From the NCBI GenBank assembly GCA_964019335.1, contig OZ025729.1, positions 124,001 to 188,000 of the forward strand: 64,000 bases of DNA. Direction: 5' to 3'. The DNA comes from Diplonema japonicum. Taxonomy: Eukaryota; Euglenozoa; Diplonemea; Diplonemida; Diplonemidae. Below are positions 60,303 to 64,000 of the stretch, one piece after another (position 1 is the first letter of the stretch; each line of letters begins with the position of its first letter). The notes under the pieces were generated by a model. It was not told the DNA's origin and searched no databases. It was given only the letters and a program-made list of their open reading frames with translations. Position numbers and translations under genes: made by a program.

Positions 60303-61099
60303 GAGTGGAAGAAGTCTCACAAGCCTCAGCGCCCCCTCCAGCCCCCGGGCCTGCGTCACAACCTGTTGCATACATGCAGGACCCTCAAGTACAACCGATG
60401 CCGCATTACGGCGCACCCGGCACCAGCCAGCCCGCGGTGGCTGTACCAATGGTGGTAGGCCGCGCAGGCAGGCTAGACATGTGGAACGACGATCTCTTTG
60501 CAAACTGCAACTGCGAGCCTCTTTGCTGTAATGTGTACTGGTGCGGCCCTTGCATGACAGGTAGAAACCAAGGAGCTATTGAACAAAATGCTCCAGATCA
60601 CATGGACTGCACCTCATGCGGGCTGATCGTCGGTGCGGGAATAGTAGGCGAAGGGGCTAGGATTGCTTTGGAACTTTCACTGGATATTGCGTTACCTCAA
60701 GTCGGGGGAAGCTTGATGTGGTTGCTCACAGCATGCTACACCCAGCGTCACAGGTCCTCCCTCAGAAGGAGGTACGGGATCCAAGGAGAGGAATGCGGTG
60801 ATTGTGTAACCTCGTGGTTCTGCACGCCGTGTGCCATTTGCCAGCACCACTCTGAGATTACCCGTAGAGGTACCTCCCCCGGGTATATGTGCTGCCACCC
60901 CAACCCTTCCCAGCATAATGTTGTTGCTGTGCAAGCTACGCAGCCTGCTTATGTGGCAAACCAGGGTCAAGCGCCGCCTTACCAGCCGTACCCCGTGCAG
61001 GGTGGATGTGCTCAGGTTGGGTATCCTGCTGCTCCACTTCAGCAGCAGCCTGTTGGGTATTACCCTCAGGCCGCACAGGTCCAGCAGCCTGCTGTTTGA
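60299..61099 (+). CDS. PLAC8 (Cys-rich) family protein 4
   Basis: 266 residues. A Pro/Ala-rich N-terminal segment of about 55 residues leads to the PLAC8 domain: CCNVYWCGPCMTGRNQGAIE, a Gly/Ile-rich hydrophobic stretch, HRSSLRRRYGIQGEEC, and CVTSWFCTPCAICQHHSEI. A Gln/Pro/Tyr-rich tail follows. It is closest to protein 3 in both Cys clusters. Start after a run of about 30 A. Confidence 0.9.
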
Positions 61100-61250
61100 A
61101 GAGGGGGGGAAAAAGAGTTTTTTTTTCATTTTTTTTTTTTCTGTTCTCAATATTTTTGTTTCAATTTTTTTTTTTTTTTTTTTTTTTTTCCTCTTTTTTT
61201 TCTCAATATTCTCAATATTTTTTTTTTTTTCTTGTTTTGAAATTTTAGTC

Positions 61251-61307
<57 letters not shown>

Positions 61308-61412
61308 CTCGAGCCGGGTTTTCAAGGGTGGGAGTGAAAAAAAAGATTTTATCTACTTTCTACATTATGTCACTCCCAGCTTTATTTTCACTCCCAGTTT
61401 ACCTTGAAATTA

Positions 61413-61473
61413 GGCCCAGGAGTGAAATAATGTTCGAGCGTGAAGTAATGTAACATTATTTCACCCCTGGGCC
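61413..61473. repeat. Inverted repeat of GTGAAATAAT type
   Basis: GGCCCAGGAGTGAAATAATG at 61413 is inversely matched by CATTATTTCACCCCTGGGCC ending at 61473, with one bulge. The GTGAAATAA core is the same as at the ends of M1 and M2. Confidence 0.7.
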
Positions 61474-61656
61474 TGCAGTTCGACCCCTGCAACATAGTGT
61501 GTCAGGCATATGCAGCTTGCATGTTTGCAAGCGGGATGACGCACAAACTGAAATTATTTAGCGACGACACTCTGTAACCCAAATCCCACTTTTCACCTGT
61601 TGCAACCCTGCAACCTCCCACCCTTTCAAACCCGGCTCTTGTTAAATAAAACAACG

Positions 61657-61811
61657 TATTAGTGAAAATAAGAGCATTATTCCACTTGTGGTGGCAGGTT
61701 TAACTCGTAGCTTTTTCCCACGGGATATTAGTTCACTCGCTTCGCTCGTGAACTAAGATCCCTCCCCCTGCCACCACGCGTGAATTAATGCTATCTTATT
61801 TTCACTTAATA
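61657..61811. mobile_element. Small MITE-like hairpin element
   Basis: TATTAGTGAAAATAAGAGCA at 61657 is inversely matched by TTATTTTCACTTAATA ending at 61811. The pairing continues through GTGGTGGCAGG/CCTGCCACCAC, and a small inner palindrome TTCACTCGC...GCTCGTGAA sits near 61732. The phrase AAATAGCTATT follows, as at M1 and M2. Confidence 0.65.
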
Positions 61812-62689
61812 AATAGCTATTTTTTTTTTTTTTTTGACTTTGTTGAACAAAATGAGGAAGCTGTTCGTTTATTTTTAAATGTCTTTTTTTTTTTTTTTTT
61901 TTTTTCTACGGGTTTATTAGCTTCCGGGCTTTTTTTTACGAAGAACTACCAGTTCTTCAATTTTTTTCTCTTTTTTTAGTATTTGTAGTTTTTGTTTCTT
62001 TTTCCCCCCTCCCTACAATTTTAATATTATTTCCCCTTTCTCATGGGGTTGGAGGGAGGGGCTGGGTGTGAGAATATATAAAAGCAAATTTTGATTTTTA
62101 AAGAGGGAATCACAACAAAGGGTAGTAAAGCCAACAAAGGTGCATAAAGTAAAAAATTATATTTCTTTTTTTTACTAAACTAAGTAATCCAGACAGCATC
62201 GATTTCTATCCCGTCTTTGCTCCTTTTTCACTATCCCTTGTTTCTTTATAACTAAATATCGTGAAGGATAAAATAAAAGAAAAAAGAAATTCGGCCTTCA
62301 GTACTTGTTTGTGTACAATTACAGGTTATTCTTTTCACAATTCTGCTCTCGAGCACATTTAGATTTTTGGTTGACGATTGCAATTGTGAATCACAGTTTA
62401 TTTTTTTCACTTTTTTTTTTTTTCTCCCTCTTTTCTTTTTTGATCTTGCCCAATTTCTTTTTTCATTTTCACCTCCCCCGCCCGTCTCTGCCTACCCTAA
62501 TGTTCTTTTCCTTCTTTTTTTTTCTTCCCCTTCTCTTTTCACCATTTCCATAAACCTATAATATTTACTTAATAACGCGTTCTTTTTTTAAAACATAACT
62601 ACTACAACAACAAAAAAAGAATAACAACTTCTACAGATTTGCTAAAGCTCAAAAAAAAAAAAAAGAACTTACAACAACAAATAACAACC

Positions 62690-64000
62690 ATGATACACCG
62701 CATGCTGCTGCTGGTAGCCTGTGCAGGAGCTGTGTCAGCTATCTGCCCGACGGAGGGGCCTTCCTTTGACCGGGTTGCTGGGACACCGTATGCCTGCTCT
62801 TCGTCTACGACAAGCGATGTGCACCTTTACTGGACGGTGGAGGGGGGGTCCGTTCACATGGCTCTCGCTGTTCAGGATGTGTCTGGGTGGGTGTCTCTGA
62901 GCTTCCCCACGACACGGGGGACGATGGTCCCTGCGGAGGCGGTGTCCGGATACGGGACGATGGTCGGGAGGCAGCGGGTGACGGCTCGGAACCCATCCGG
63001 TGTGGCGGCGGACAACACCGTTCTCACCGACGTCAGCAACATGGAGATCTCGACCCTCACCATCGGGGGGTCCTCCTACCGTGTTCTTCGCTTCACGAGG
63101 ACTGTCGCAAGCATCCCCTCCGCCACCCTCTCCGTGAACTACGCCTACCACTCCACCTCCAACACCTTCCCTGCTGACAGGCACACCACTCGCGGCGGCT
63201 GGAAGGCCGACCTCCCTCTCGACATCCCTTGCACTCCTTCCTCGAACCCTGACTTCCAGTGCCAGATGTCTGTTGACTCGAGGGCGATGCTTCACTGGGC
63301 GGCCCTCTCCAACGGTACTGTGGATGCACAGCTTGTCGTGTCTCAGAACACTGCTGGGTGGGCGGCTGTTGGTTTCCCTTCGACTGGCTTCAACATGATC
63401 GGCTCGAAGGCTCTTGTCTCTGATGGGATGGTGTACGACTTGAACGGGAAGAACCCCTCTCTTGTTGTTCCTGCCACTGACATGGGTGCTTTTGACTCCA
63501 CCTACACAACAGTGATGTCTGGTGACCAAGTTCTTCGCTTCACCACTGTTGTTACCCCTGGATCTGAGATGAACCTTGTTGTGGCCTACCACACCACTTC
63601 TTCTGGTTTCCCTGTTGCAAGGCACGAGGAACGATTCGGTGTTGAAGTTCTCATCACATCTACTCCAACTCCTACTCCTCCACCTGCTGTTGTCACTCCA
63701 CCATCGTGCACTCCTTCCTCGAACCCTGACTTCCAGTGCCAAATGTCTGTTGACTCGAGGGCGATGCTTCACTGGGCGGCCCTCTCCAACGGCACTGTGG
63801 ATGCACAGCTTGTAGTGTCTCAGAACACTGCTGGGTGGGCGGCTGTTGGTTTCCCTTCGACTGGCTTCAACATGATCGGCTCGAAGGCTCTTGTCTCTGA
63901 TGGGATGGTGTACGACTTGAACGGGAAGAACCCCTCTCTTGTTGTTCCTGCCACTGACATGGGTGCTTTTGACTCCACCTACACAACAGTGATGTCTGGT
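62690..64000 (+). CDS. Secreted or surface DOMON-repeat protein (partial)
   Basis: 437 codons are present, open to the window end with no stop. Residues 1-17 (MIHRMLLLVACAGAVSA) are a signal peptide. Three DOMON-like units follow, the first divergent (DVHLYWTVEGG...GWVSLSFPTT). The second and third are almost identical in DNA (63231-63523 and 63708-64000), spaced 477 nt, and contain MLHWAALSNGTVDAQLVVSQ and GWAAVGFPSTGFNMIGSK. A TPTPTPPP linker separates them. DOMON domains bind haem or sugars outside the cell. Codon use is more GC-rich than in neighbouring genes. The protein probably continues with more repeats beyond the window. Confidence 0.88.
   Translation, partial: MIHRMLLLVACAGAVSAICPTEGPSFDRVAGTPYACSSSTTSDVHLYWTVEGGSVHMALAVQDVSGWVSLSFPTTRGTMVPAEAVSGYGTMVGRQRVTARNPSGVAADNTVLTDVSNMEISTLTIGGSSYRVLRFTRTVASIPSATLSVNYAYHSTSNTFPADRHTTRGGWKADLPLDIPCTPSSNPDFQCQMSVDSRAMLHWAALSNGTVDAQLVVSQNTAGWAAVGFPSTGFNMIGSKALVSDGMVYDLNGKNPSLVVPATDMGAFDSTYTTVMSGDQVLRFTTVVTPGSEMNLVVAYHTTSSGFPVARHEERFGVEVLITSTPTPTPPPAVVTPPSCTPSSNPDFQCQMSVDSRAMLHWAALSNGTVDAQLVVSQNTAGWAAVGFPSTGFNMIGSKALVSDGMVYDLNGKNPSLVVPATDMGAFDSTYTTVMSG
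63231..64000 (+). repeat. Tandem 477-bp coding repeat (1.6 units visible)
   Basis: Unit 1 begins GCACTCCTTCCTCGAACC at 63231 and unit 2 with the same sequence at 63708. Over the 293 overlapping bases only about three substitutions are seen, indicating very recent duplication or gene conversion. Confidence 0.92.

Larger units (their letters stand above)
61100..62689. other. Intergenic region with two hairpin-forming repeats
   Basis: A very long T-run (61250-61301), then about 500 bp of complex sequence carrying the palindromes at 61413-61473 and 61657-61811, then AT-rich sequence with no gene. The approach to the DOMON gene (62595-62689) is rich in CAA repeats and ends AACAACCATG. Confidence 0.65.

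Noticed and set aside
62735-63772. 345-codon open frame on the - strand
   Set aside because: It is antisense to the DOMON gene, whose + frame has a signal peptide, domain homology and codon-level repeat structure; the - frame is Arg/His-rich shadow.
1-64000. tRNA or rRNA genes
   Set aside because: I looked for tRNA-like acceptor and T-loop patterns and conserved rRNA segments and saw none I could support by eye; a covariance-model search would be decisive.

Overview
This is eukaryotic nuclear DNA, probably from a euglenozoan protist and perhaps a diplonemid. That placement is an inference. Short spliceosomal-type introns interrupt clear eukaryotic housekeeping genes (SMC3, AP-2 mu, a Plus3/Rtf1-like protein, a centrin-like protein). 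Every host gene I can support (21, including one 28-codon ORF and one unfinished multi-exon gene) lies on the + strand. Several genes have a T-rich tract plus AG shortly before the start codon, and one pair is only 85 nt apart, as expected of polycistronic transcription with spliced-leader trans-splicing. The adenylyl cyclase resembles the trypanosomatid receptor type, and a BspA-like LRR protein is present. Intergenic DNA is saturated with A, T, C and G homopolymers.

Layout. 188-2814: 5'-truncated non-LTR retrotransposon (LINE) copy. 4173-21087: dense gene block (low-complexity protein, AP-2 mu, type I membrane protein, PLAC8 protein, four-TM protein, UBL-FKBP protein, Gly-rich collagen-like protein, Plus3 protein, FLVCR-like MFS transporter). 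21088-25912: gene desert with a 2.3-kb TIR element that hosts a MITE copy. 25913-27351: unfinished multi-exon gene of unknown function. 27519-34997: SMC3, GST-like protein, LINE tails, centrin-like protein, small one-TM protein. 35323-38612: 28-codon ORF, LINE leader fragment, decayed piggyBac element with TTAA ends, internally deleted LINE derivative. 38704-44990: FkbM-type methyltransferase, PLAC8 protein, adenylyl cyclase. 45030-56840: transposon cluster (pogo/Tigger-like relic, apparently intact two-ORF LINE with OTU, APE endonuclease and RT domains, and a 3.2-kb TIR element holding a MITE and a second LINE copy). 57123-64000: BspA-type LRR protein, two more PLAC8 proteins, and a DOMON-repeat protein running off the window.

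The most unusual signal is in RNA processing. Introns are 34-65 nt, mostly phase 0, with donors reading G|GTNT. Most consist of a G-run and then a long A-run directly before the 3' AG, with no pyrimidine tract. Several are multiples of three and read through as poly-lysine, so they hide inside ORFs. Long A-runs also abut the start codon of most genes. The genes do not form one pathway; they cover chromosome cohesion, clathrin adaptor function, transcription elongation, membrane transport, cAMP signalling and cell-surface proteins.
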